The notes under the pieces were generated by a model that was not told the origin of the DNA, made no database searches, and saw only the letters and a program-made list of their open reading frames with translations. A program made the translations under genes and the position numbers. A DNA stretch of 64,000 bases from Acidobacteriaceae bacterium (lineage in GTDB: Bacteria > Acidobacteriota > Terriglobia > Terriglobales > Acidobacteriaceae): NCBI GenBank assembly GCA_028283655.1, contig JAPWKE010000003.1:3100001-3164000 (forward strand), given 5' to 3'. This document shows, piece after piece, positions 28,152 to 35,374 of this stretch; positions within the stretch are counted from its first letter, which is position 1, and each line of letters begins with the position of its first letter.

Positions 28152-29720
28152 CTATCTCTTCTCTGGTGCATCGGCAGGGGTTCCCGAGAGGTGCACCTCT
28201 GTGGTGCCGAGGTGGCCTGAGGCGGCATCCCAGACGACGAAGCGGACGCGCGAAGCCCCCGCGGGCAAAGCTGTCTGGACCTGCAGGCGAGCGGGTTCGG
28301 AACGGCCGCCAGAGCCGCCAAACGGACGATGCTCGGTGAGGTCTTCGCTCTTGCGCTGCAGAAGCTTGCCGTGAGGATCGAAGACCGAGGTTACGAGTTT
28401 GAGGTGAGCCTCTTCGTTGTCGGCGAGCGGGTTCCAGGTGATTTCGTTCTGCGGGACGCCGACGACGAAGCTTCCTGCGGACTCTGGCTTTTCTACCGCA
28501 CGCAGGTGCAACCCTGTGTAAACGAGACGGTTCTCCGCAGCCGCGTCAAGGTCGTACTTCGAGCGCGAGGCGTGGTTTTCAGGCAAGAGCTCGTTGCGGG
28601 CGTAGTAGCCGTCGCGGAAGCCTGCACTGAGCGACGGATCACGCAGCGTGACCTTGATCTTGCGGTATGCCTGGGCTGCGTCCGAGTGACTGGAGGGGCG
28701 GTAGGTGAGCGTGTAGAAGCTGGCACCATACTGTGCGCTGCGCGCGATCTGCCGATCAATGTCGTTGCGGCGACCGAAGATCTTGCCGCCGCTGGCGGTG
28801 GCAAGCTTGCTGAACGCGACGTCGGAGACGAAGGGGTCTTGCGAAGAGACGTCGCCGACCTGCGTGCCCATAGCATCGTTGGTGATGCGGATGCCGGTTT
28901 CAGAGGTCATGACGGCGGGGTCGATGGTGTAGAGCGTGACCCGGGCGTCGCGCATCATGTTCAAGGCCTGCTGCACGCCGGAGGTGATGCCTGCGACGGA
29001 GTTCTGGTCGAGCCCGGGGGCGGTGAGGTCGATGCCGGGAAAGCCGTGGCCGATCCAGAGGACGTTCTTGTGGCCGGGGTGACCGGCGGCAGCCTGGGTG
29101 ACCTGCTCCAGGCCGCCGAGCGTGACGGCGAGTTGCTCCATGCGGCCGCCGCCGACTTTCAGGTTCCAGGGAAAGTGTGCGAGATGTTTGGCGAGGCCGC
29201 TTTCAAGCGCGGTGCGGTCCTGCGTGTAATCGACGATGACCTGCAGCTTCTTTTCGTTGACAGCGACGAGCATGGTGGGGACGGTGAGCGTTCCGGGCTG
29301 GCTTTCGAGATACTTCTTCAGCGCGTAACGGGAGTAGGCCATGTCTTCGTACGCGGTGTTCAACTCATCCAGAACAACGATGGTGGCGGGCGCCTGCGGG
29401 GCGATGCGTTCGAGGTCCGCGGTGGAGCGGATCTGCACGCCGCTGGGAACCTGATGCTCAGCCGGAGTTTCGAAGTGCGTGATGGTTTGCGGATCGCCAT
29501 CTTCCGTGACGGAGAAGTCTTCGCGCTTCAAATCATTCCGAACGTCGCACTTGGCGTCCGTGACGACGACATCCAGCACGACGAGACGAGACTGCACGAC
29601 GAGCCCGGGTGCCTGCGGCGCTTCAGGCTTGGTTTCCTGCGCACGCGAAGCTACTGCCGCAGAGAGCGAGAAGAGCAGTAGCGCGGCGAAGTGTTTTGTT
29701 ATCGTTTTTGCTTCGTTCAC
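28152..29720 (-). CDS. VWFA-related secreted protein of acidobacterial type
   Basis: Start GTG 29720 (AGGTG 5-9 bases upstream) gives 522 residues with a Sec signal ending ASRAQ. The body matches the VWFA-related family common in Acidobacteria: LVVLDVVVTDAKCDVRNDLK-type opening, DFSVTEDGDPQTITHFE, IVVLDELNTAYEDMAYSR, then YTLTYRP before a beta-rich C-terminus. The metal-ion-dependent adhesion motif DxSxS is not evident. Function is unknown; the family is thought to be exported and protein- or surface-binding. It heads the six-gene operon ending in the polygalacturonase. A 10-base-pair hairpin lies 20 bases upstream of the start. Confidence 0.82.
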   Translation of the reverse strand: MNEAKTITKHFAALLLFSLSAAVASRAQETKPEAPQAPGLVVQSRLVVLDVVVTDAKCDVRNDLKREDFSVTEDGDPQTITHFETPAEHQVPSGVQIRSTADLERIAPQAPATIVVLDELNTAYEDMAYSRYALKKYLESQPGTLTVPTMLVAVNEKKLQVIVDYTQDRTALESGLAKHLAHFPWNLKVGGGRMEQLAVTLGGLEQVTQAAAGHPGHKNVLWIGHGFPGIDLTAPGLDQNSVAGITSGVQQALNMMRDARVTLYTIDPAVMTSETGIRITNDAMGTQVGDVSSQDPFVSDVAFSKLATASGGKIFGRRNDIDRQIARSAQYGASFYTLTYRPSSHSDAAQAYRKIKVTLRDPSLSAGFRDGYYARNELLPENHASRSKYDLDAAAENRLVYTGLHLRAVEKPESAGSFVVGVPQNEITWNPLADNEEAHLKLVTSVFDPHGKLLQRKSEDLTEHRPFGGSGGRSEPARLQVQTALPAGASRVRFVVWDAASGHLGTTEVHLSGTPADAPEKR

Positions 29721-29740
29721 CCGACACCTGTGAAGACTGA

Positions 29741-29773
29741 GACGAGACCACACGGCTTTCGTATGGTCTCGTC
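29741..29773. promoter_or_regulatory. Perfect 10-bp inverted repeat upstream of the VWFA-related gene
   Basis: GACGAGACCA (29741-29750) pairs with TGGTCTCGTC (29764-29773) across 13 bases. It is 20 bases upstream of GTG 29720 and 91 bases past the stop of the upstream lipoprotein gene. There is no T-run on the minus strand, so it is either an operator, a leader hairpin or a rho-dependent 3' structure. Two smaller inverted repeats lie at 29787-29813 and 29824-29851 in the same gap. Confidence 0.55.
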
Positions 29774-29864
29774 GTTCGTTGGCATGAGCCAGGCTTTGCT
29801 CTGCGAAGAGCCTGGCATGTGGCCCCGGTTGCCCGGAAAGGCGGACAACCGGATGGGATGTGGC

Positions 29865-32417
29865 CTAGGGACGCTGGCCAATCTTGCCGTTCTTGATTGC
29901 GAGCGACATCGGTTGCACGGTGGGACCGGCAGCACCGACAACGACTTCAATGAACGCAGCCGCCGAGCCACCACCAACGGTGAGCACATTGCCTGCGACG
30001 TCGAAGATAGGTTTGAGGCCACCGTAGCCGTTGGTGGCGCGGGTGTAGGTGCTGGCCGCTTCACCACGGAACTTGCAGTTGGTGCAGACAGAGCCACGGA
30101 AGCCGGGTTCGCCGCTTGCAGGAACTGGCGAGAGAGCAGCGCCGCTGTTGCTGAGTTCGCCGAGTCCGTGCGAGCCGTTGATGATGAACCACGCGTTGCC
30201 GTCACCGTCGATGGAGATGCTGCGTGGCTGGTAGGTGGAGCTCATGCCTGCGGTATAGAAGTACTGGAAGTCCGTGGTGCTGGCGACCATTTGCGCAGGA
30301 GTAAAGGCGGTGCCGTACTGCGGCAGAGTCTTCGTAAGGGCAACCGGAACGGTGCTGTTGGAAGGATCGATCGTACCGGCACGAGCGACCCAGAGGTAGC
30401 CGTTGCTGTCGAAGGCGAGGTCCTGCAGGCTGGCGCCGAGGGGGTATGCCGTATCGCCAGCCGTGGCGCTGGCCGCTTTGCCAGCGAGTTGCGTGGTGCC
30501 ACCCGCCGGTGAACCGACGGTGTTGACCGCTGCAGCGCAGCCGGGGTGGGTGCCGCCGTTGAGCATGACGTTGAGGAGGTTGGAAGAGCCCTCCTCCCAG
30601 AGGAACGGACCACCGGTGATCGGTGTGTTGACGCCGCCGCTGGTCGTGTAATCCGTCTTGTTGGGATCGACCACGATCGTTGCAGGGCTCTGCGAGTAGT
30701 AGACCGAACCGTAGACGAGACCGTTGGCGGGGTCCCCGTTCACGAAGCCGAGGGTGCCGGTGTTGATGGTGCCCTGCATGACGGAGAGGCTGGTGGGAGG
30801 CGCGCTGCAGTTGCCCGCCTTGCCGGTCTGTCCGACGTTCGCGATGTAGGGTGTGAGGTTGGTCCAGACAGTGTCGTTCCCGTCGACGAAGGTGATGGTC
30901 GGGCCGGAGTCTGTGGGGAGCGCATAGCCTGTGGCCCCGCTGCCGCCGGTGTCACCGAAGTTGCCGCCGTTGTAGGCGACGCCGCTGCCGGTGGCGCCGG
31001 AGCCGTTGACCTTGACGACGTTGGTGTTCTGGCGATCGCTGAACCAGAGGTTGTTGTTGGTGTCGATGGAGCCCTGGAACTTGCCGAGAGTCGAGGTGAG
31101 GACGGTGCCGGAAGAGTTCTTCTGGTACTGGCCGCCGATGGTGACCGCGCTGCCGCTGACGCCGTAGTTGCTGATGATGTAGTTGGCAGCAGTGGCGCCG
31201 GTGGCCTGGCCTGCACGAATGGGCACGCCCGCGTCGGTGAGTTCTAGCACCGTGGCTGGGTAGGTGCCGGCGGTGGTCTGCTGCGTGATCCAGAGATTGC
31301 CGTTGCCGTCAGGACTGAGCCAGGTTGGCATATAAAGCAGCTCGGTAGAGGTGCCGGGGATGACGGGCTTCATCTGGATGGCGATGGAGAAGTCATAGAT
31401 GGAAGCCGCCGTGGTGACGTACGGAATGAACGGCGCGGTGGGTGGAATGATGTTGTAGAGATTGGTGACGTTGGTGGCCGCGAGCGCGGGATAGAGCGCA
31501 AAGTCGAGTGCAGCCTGCGCCGTATCTGCCGGAGCGGTGCCGCCGTAGGCCGTGACGTTATTGAAGAGCACGCCGCAGTTCGAGGTGGTGTCGCTGCTGC
31601 CCGCGAGGCCAGCGGAGTTGACGCACGCCGCGAGGATGTCAGCGATGGTGTTTACCTGCCAGAACTCGGCGACCGCTCCGGTGGCCCCGACGCTGCCGGT
31701 GCCCGAGACGGTGAGCGGAGAGTTCAACGCTCCGTTCCCGTTTGTGCCCGGGGAGATGCCGCTGTGAGGCTCAACGAGCAGGTTGTACATGTCGCTGGCG
31801 GTCTTGAGGCCCTGCATGTTGGTACTGCTGGTGGCGAAGTTGATGGAAGGCGTAGCCGCTGCTGCGCTTTGACCAGCGAGCGCGGTGCCGAAGAGGCTGG
31901 TGCGGCCGAACTGCGCGAAGGCATACGCCATGGCGACCGTGGTCTCTTCGTTGATGGAGATGAAGCCGTAGGTGGGCAGGTTCTCGCAGAGGCCGACGCT
32001 GGCCATGAGCGTGGAGCTGTTGTTGACGCCGGTGTTCAGTCCGGGGTCGCCGCCCGCTGCCGTGATGTAGAGGTAGCTGCCGGGTGTGCAGTTGTAGAGG
32101 CCGGTAATGTCGAACGCACCACCAGAGTTCGTGGTGACGCTCTGCGAGAGCAGCGGCTGTGCGCTGGCCGTATACGACGAGCCGGAGCCGACGCCGATCT
32201 GGTAGAGCTGAATCTTTGCGCCGGAGATGGGGTTCTGGCCGCCGATCAACGAGCCGCCGACATGGCCGGGCTGCAGGGCCTGCGTCACGCCGCTTCCGTT
32301 GCCAGCGGCGGAGCCGTCACCCTGAAACGCACAACCGGAGAGCGCCATAGACACGCAGCCGACAACGGCTGCGGAAACGATTTTGGAAGAAGCTGAACCG
32401 AACCAGCTGGAAGACAT
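29865..32417 (-). CDS. Lipoprotein with NHL/Vgb-like beta-propeller repeats
   Basis: The ATG at 32417 yields 850 residues beginning MSSSWFGSASSKIVSAAVVG and continuing CVSMALSGC, a lipoprotein signal with lipobox LSGC. The N-terminal domain (about 55-110) resembles a carboxypeptidase-regulatory or transthyretin-like beta domain (GGQNPISGAKIQLYQ). The second half has repeated propeller strands with the pattern D-x-x-G/N-x-x-W(V/F/I): DGNGNLWITQQ, DTNNNLWFSDR, DSNGYLWVARA, DGDGNAWFI. This is the NHL or virginiamycin-lyase-type six-bladed propeller pattern used for binding. No catalytic residues were recognised. A LacI-type palindrome lies 134 bases upstream. It is probably an outer-surface binding or scaffold protein. 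Confidence 0.75.
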   Translation of the reverse strand: MSSSWFGSASSKIVSAAVVGCVSMALSGCAFQGDGSAAGNGSGVTQALQPGHVGGSLIGGQNPISGAKIQLYQIGVGSGSSYTASAQPLLSQSVTTNSGGAFDITGLYNCTPGSYLYITAAGGDPGLNTGVNNSSTLMASVGLCENLPTYGFISINEETTVAMAYAFAQFGRTSLFGTALAGQSAAAATPSINFATSSTNMQGLKTASDMYNLLVEPHSGISPGTNGNGALNSPLTVSGTGSVGATGAVAEFWQVNTIADILAACVNSAGLAGSSDTTSNCGVLFNNVTAYGGTAPADTAQAALDFALYPALAATNVTNLYNIIPPTAPFIPYVTTAASIYDFSIAIQMKPVIPGTSTELLYMPTWLSPDGNGNLWITQQTTAGTYPATVLELTDAGVPIRAGQATGATAANYIISNYGVSGSAVTIGGQYQKNSSGTVLTSTLGKFQGSIDTNNNLWFSDRQNTNVVKVNGSGATGSGVAYNGGNFGDTGGSGATGYALPTDSGPTITFVDGNDTVWTNLTPYIANVGQTGKAGNCSAPPTSLSVMQGTINTGTLGFVNGDPANGLVYGSVYYSQSPATIVVDPNKTDYTTSGGVNTPITGGPFLWEEGSSNLLNVMLNGGTHPGCAAAVNTVGSPAGGTTQLAGKAASATAGDTAYPLGASLQDLAFDSNGYLWVARAGTIDPSNSTVPVALTKTLPQYGTAFTPAQMVASTTDFQYFYTAGMSSTYQPRSISIDGDGNAWFIINGSHGLGELSNSGAALSPVPASGEPGFRGSVCTNCKFRGEAASTYTRATNGYGGLKPIFDVAGNVLTVGGGSAAAFIEVVVGAAGPTVQPMSLAIKNGKIGQRP

Positions 32418-32478
32418 GTGGGACCTCAACGTTGATGTAGTTCTTACGGGAAACCTTGCAGCAGAAGCGATTGGGTGT

Positions 32479-32507
32479 TGGCCCCCGTAAAAGTTACGGA
32501 CCGGGGC
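32479..32507. promoter_or_regulatory. Nested inverted repeat in the leader of the propeller lipoprotein gene
   Basis: CCGTAA-AAG-TTACGG is flanked by GGCCCC and GGGGCC, forming one long imperfect hairpin 62-90 bases upstream of ATG 32417 and between that start and the operator at 32551. No T-run follows. It may stabilise the leader or act as a weak terminator for the upstream gene. Confidence 0.45.
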
Positions 32508-32550
32508 CTGAAGGGAGGGACGAGAATCAGCCCTTCCACCTGGCGCATCA

Positions 32551-32564
32551 TGGGAACGTTTCCA
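32551..32564. promoter_or_regulatory. LacI-type operator upstream of the propeller lipoprotein gene
   Basis: TGGGAACGTTTCCA, one mismatch in the palindrome, CG centre, 134 bases before ATG 32417 in a true intergenic gap. The distance is nearly the same as that of the 35173 site from its gene (137 bases). Confidence 0.65.
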
Positions 32565-32669
32565 CGAATCGCCGAAACTATACATACAGCTCCTTCGCTT
32601 TGGCAACAATCTTTGTAGAGTCTCTGCGAGGTTCTTGCCTCGCCTTTGCCGGAAGCAACAATCCGCCCC

Positions 32670-35036
32670 TTATTGCACGGTCAGAGCAATGGTCTGGGTG
32701 GCCGAAATCGGAGTTCCAGAGTTGTTGGCGGTTGCCTTTACGGTCACGTTGTAGGTACCGGCGGTGGTGCCGCTGATAGGCAGGCTGGTGCTGGTGGTGC
32801 TGCCTGAAGAGCCGCTGCTGCAGCCTGCGAGCGGAAGAGAAAAACAAGCCACCAAGGCAAGCGCGAAGACGCCCCAGCTGCGGCGTTTGCGGCCGAAGGC
32901 GAGAGCAAGGACAGGCACACCGAAGGCGAGAAAGAGCGGGGCCTCCGTGGGCAGCGTGCGAGGCATGGCGGGTGCCTTTGCCTGTGCGCTGCTGGCGGCC
33001 TGGGTGAGGATGCCGACGGTCACGTTTGCGGATGTGCCGTCGGTCATGACGACGTTTTGACTGGAGAGGGTGCAGAGCGGAAGCACGGTGGCGGTGGTTC
33101 CCGTGGCCGCGGCGACGGCGCAGCTTAGCGTAACGGTTGCGTTTAGACCGCCTCCGGACTTCAACGTTAGCGTGTCTGTGTTCGAAGAAGAGGCCCCGGC
33201 TTTGAGGGCGATGCTCTGCGATGAGGTGGTCATCGAGAGCGTGGCGACGGGAACGATGAGCAGCTCGACGGCGTCATCCGCGATCGGGAAGGTGACGTTC
33301 TGGCCGGTCTGCGTGAAGGCGACGGAGGTGCGAGTGGTGAGGTTGGTTGCCGAGGAGGCCTTCATGCCTGCGGGCAGCGTGATGGTCAGCGGTACGGCTG
33401 CGGGCGAGGCCATGGTGAGCCAGCTCAGTGTCTGGTTTGCAACGATGGAGCGCTGCCAGGCGATGAACATCTGCGAGTTCGATCCGACGGTGGCCGAAGT
33501 GGAGCCGGTGACCTTTGCGATCGAGAGGTTGTAGTAGCCGGTGTAGCTGGCGACGGTGGGCAGGTTCGCCGCGGTAAAGGTGGGCGTGGCCGTGCCGGAG
33601 ATGGCGGCGACATCACCCATGAAGCCCTTGATGGCGAGGTAGGGCTGGAGGACGGTGCCGGGCGTGGTGGAGGAGTCGACGAAGCCGTAGCCGGGCTGCG
33701 GCGTGGCGAGCTGGAAGAAGTCGATCCACTTCATGCCGAGCGCCATGTACATGGGAAACTCGCGCATGATGAAGCGGGCTTTGGCGTTCTGGTCGCCGGT
33801 GGAGGTACCGGTTTCCGTGATGCCCTGATCGATGCCCCAGCCGTACTTCTGGATCTGCAGCACGTTCAGTTGCACGGCGTATTTGAAGTTGGCCGCAGGG
33901 TCGTTGCCGTCGAGATAGCAGAGGCCCCAGGCGGTACCGGCGGCGAGGCACTGCGGGTTCCAGCCACCGTCTTCAGGGTCGTTGCCGTAGGGGTGGAACG
34001 ACTCCGAGTTGAGGTTCATGGAAACCGACGCTTGTGTGACGCCCGGATTGCGGGAGCCGAGCAGCGAGTTGAAGCCGCTCTTGTGGGTGTAGCCCCACTC
34101 GTACCGGATGCCGTCGGGTGGGGTCTGGGCTTCGAGCGCGGTCACGAAGCCGGATTGATCGAGCGCCTGCGAGACGTCCGAGGGGATATTGGCGTCGTAG
34201 AAGTGCTGGCGCATGTCCCAGGGGTCGTGGGCCCAGGTGGGCTCGTTCCAGATTTCGACACGGCCGGTGAGGCCGTAGTCCTTCATGGTCTGCGCGAGGA
34301 AGCCGACGTAGCCACCGTAACCGACCGTCGCAGGGCCTGCATACGCGGCGATGGATGGGTCGGTGGCGGTTGCAGTTTTCACGCTGGGATAGAGAAGCTG
34401 GTTGACCGTGAGCAGTGTGCCGGAGGGGATGGCGACGGAGGTGACGGCCGAGATGGTGAGCGTGCTGGCACTGGTATCGACCGCTGTGATGAACGAGCCA
34501 GCGTAGGAGTTGCGGCCAAGCGCGGTGAACTGTACGCCGTTCTGCTGGAGCACGTGGCAGTACGGAACGTTGATCTGCGCAAGCGTGCCGGAGGTGGCCG
34601 TGACGGGGATGGTGTACGTGCCGACGGGTACGTCTGTGGTGGTCTTGAGCGTGACGATGGCGTGGTAGGGCGGACCGTAGGCTGCGATCATAAGCGGGCG
34701 CAGGTTGTAGGTCTTGGCCGCCTGCATGGCGGTAACGCAGCCGGCGGGCAGCACATAGCCGCCGGAGGTATTCTGCGCGGTCTGCACTTCGGTGGCCTGC
34801 CAGCCGCACTGGATGCGGACTTCGGTGGCTCCGGCGGCGGCGGCCTGCTGCAGCTCCCATGCGTTGGCAGGGTTCACGTTGAAGCCGAGGCCGTTCTTGA
34901 TGGTGGTGGCGGTGACGACACCGTAGTCTTCCACCTTGGTGACGGACTGTGCGGAGGCTACCTGCATGAAGCTCAGAGTAAGAGCGATGGCGCCGACGTT
35001 ACGGATACGTTTCCACAAAAAGTTTGAAGCCTTCAT
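32670..35036 (-). CDS. Secreted clan-A-like glycoside hydrolase with membrane-spanning and Ig-like C-terminus
   Basis: The ATG at 35036 gives 788 residues with a Sec signal (MKASNFLWKRIRNVGAIALT, ending VASAQ). The catalytic part carries EIWNEPTWAHDPW (acid/base Glu in NEP) and GITETGTSTGD (candidate nucleophile Glu), the clan GH-A pattern; the family is not assignable by eye. The C-terminus is unusual: a serine/threonine-rich beta domain, then two hydrophobic stretches around FLAFGVPVLALAFGRKRR and FALALVACFSLPLAGC, then a short Ig-like strand set ending in ALTVQ. That order recurs in acidobacterial proteins and suggests cell-envelope anchoring. Two LacI-type palindromes lie at codons 8-12 and 137 bases upstream. 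Confidence 0.72.
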   Translation of the reverse strand: MKASNFLWKRIRNVGAIALTLSFMQVASAQSVTKVEDYGVVTATTIKNGLGFNVNPANAWELQQAAAAGATEVRIQCGWQATEVQTAQNTSGGYVLPAGCVTAMQAAKTYNLRPLMIAAYGPPYHAIVTLKTTTDVPVGTYTIPVTATSGTLAQINVPYCHVLQQNGVQFTALGRNSYAGSFITAVDTSASTLTISAVTSVAIPSGTLLTVNQLLYPSVKTATATDPSIAAYAGPATVGYGGYVGFLAQTMKDYGLTGRVEIWNEPTWAHDPWDMRQHFYDANIPSDVSQALDQSGFVTALEAQTPPDGIRYEWGYTHKSGFNSLLGSRNPGVTQASVSMNLNSESFHPYGNDPEDGGWNPQCLAAGTAWGLCYLDGNDPAANFKYAVQLNVLQIQKYGWGIDQGITETGTSTGDQNAKARFIMREFPMYMALGMKWIDFFQLATPQPGYGFVDSSTTPGTVLQPYLAIKGFMGDVAAISGTATPTFTAANLPTVASYTGYYNLSIAKVTGSTSATVGSNSQMFIAWQRSIVANQTLSWLTMASPAAVPLTITLPAGMKASSATNLTTRTSVAFTQTGQNVTFPIADDAVELLIVPVATLSMTTSSQSIALKAGASSSNTDTLTLKSGGGLNATVTLSCAVAAATGTTATVLPLCTLSSQNVVMTDGTSANVTVGILTQAASSAQAKAPAMPRTLPTEAPLFLAFGVPVLALAFGRKRRSWGVFALALVACFSLPLAGCSSGSSGSTTSTSLPISGTTAGTYNVTVKATANNSGTPISATQTIALTVQ
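35002..35015. promoter_or_regulatory. LacI-type operator inside codons 8-12 of the 35036 gene
   Basis: CGGATACGTTTCCA with CG centre; it encodes part of LWKRIR in the signal peptide. A second site lies 158 bases away (35173), so the pair could support looping. Confidence 0.5.
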
Positions 35037-35374
35037 GACAGGTCCCTTTTCTCTTCTCTCTCGCAGTACAGAAGTGGATGGCGAGGCAGCGCCATCAGGC
35101 TTTGGAAGCAAGTACCTTTCGCAAAGCAGGAGCCACTATACGCACAGGTTTGTGGAGGTGGGAAGAGAAAAATGGAATCGTTTCCGTTTTGTGATTATGG
35201 CTGACTTGGATAGACAGGAAAAGCGAACACAGAGGTCGCGGAGATACACGGAGGAGCACGGAGAGTTTGGTGTCTACGTGCGCGTACGTGTGGTTATGCG
35301 CGCGACAAACAGGTCCCTCGCAGAGCGAGGGATGACGAGGATATTGGGCTTCGGTGGCGGAGTAGCGCGGCGGT
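35037..35374. other. 338-base intergenic region with operator, GAGCACGGAG-type repeat and a hairpin
   Basis: Between the 35036 start and the 35375 stop (both minus strand). From right to left: a hairpin TCCCTCGC-AGA-GCGAGGGA at 35314-35332, about 43 bases after the esterase stop and followed on the minus strand by CCTGTTTG, possibly a weak terminator; a degenerate tandem stretch at 35226-35262 in which CGGAG recurs three times (CGCGGAG, CACGGAGG, CACGGAGAG), preceded by ACAGAGG, resembling dispersed intergenic repeats; the palindrome at 35173; and the promoter zone of the 35036 gene. No coding sequence was found. Confidence 0.6.
35173..35186. promoter_or_regulatory. LacI-type operator upstream of the 35036 gene
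   Basis: TGGAATCGTTTCCG with CG centre, 137 bases upstream of ATG 35036, intergenic. Two mismatches from a perfect palindrome. Confidence 0.6.

Noticed and set aside
25976-28339. 787-residue plus-strand open frame opposite the second GH92 gene
   Set aside because: Antisense shadow produced by GC-rich codon bias; the minus-strand frame carries GH92 motifs and a signal peptide.
28329-29681. 450-residue plus-strand open frame opposite the VWFA-related gene
   Set aside because: Antisense shadow; no start signal or recognisable domain.
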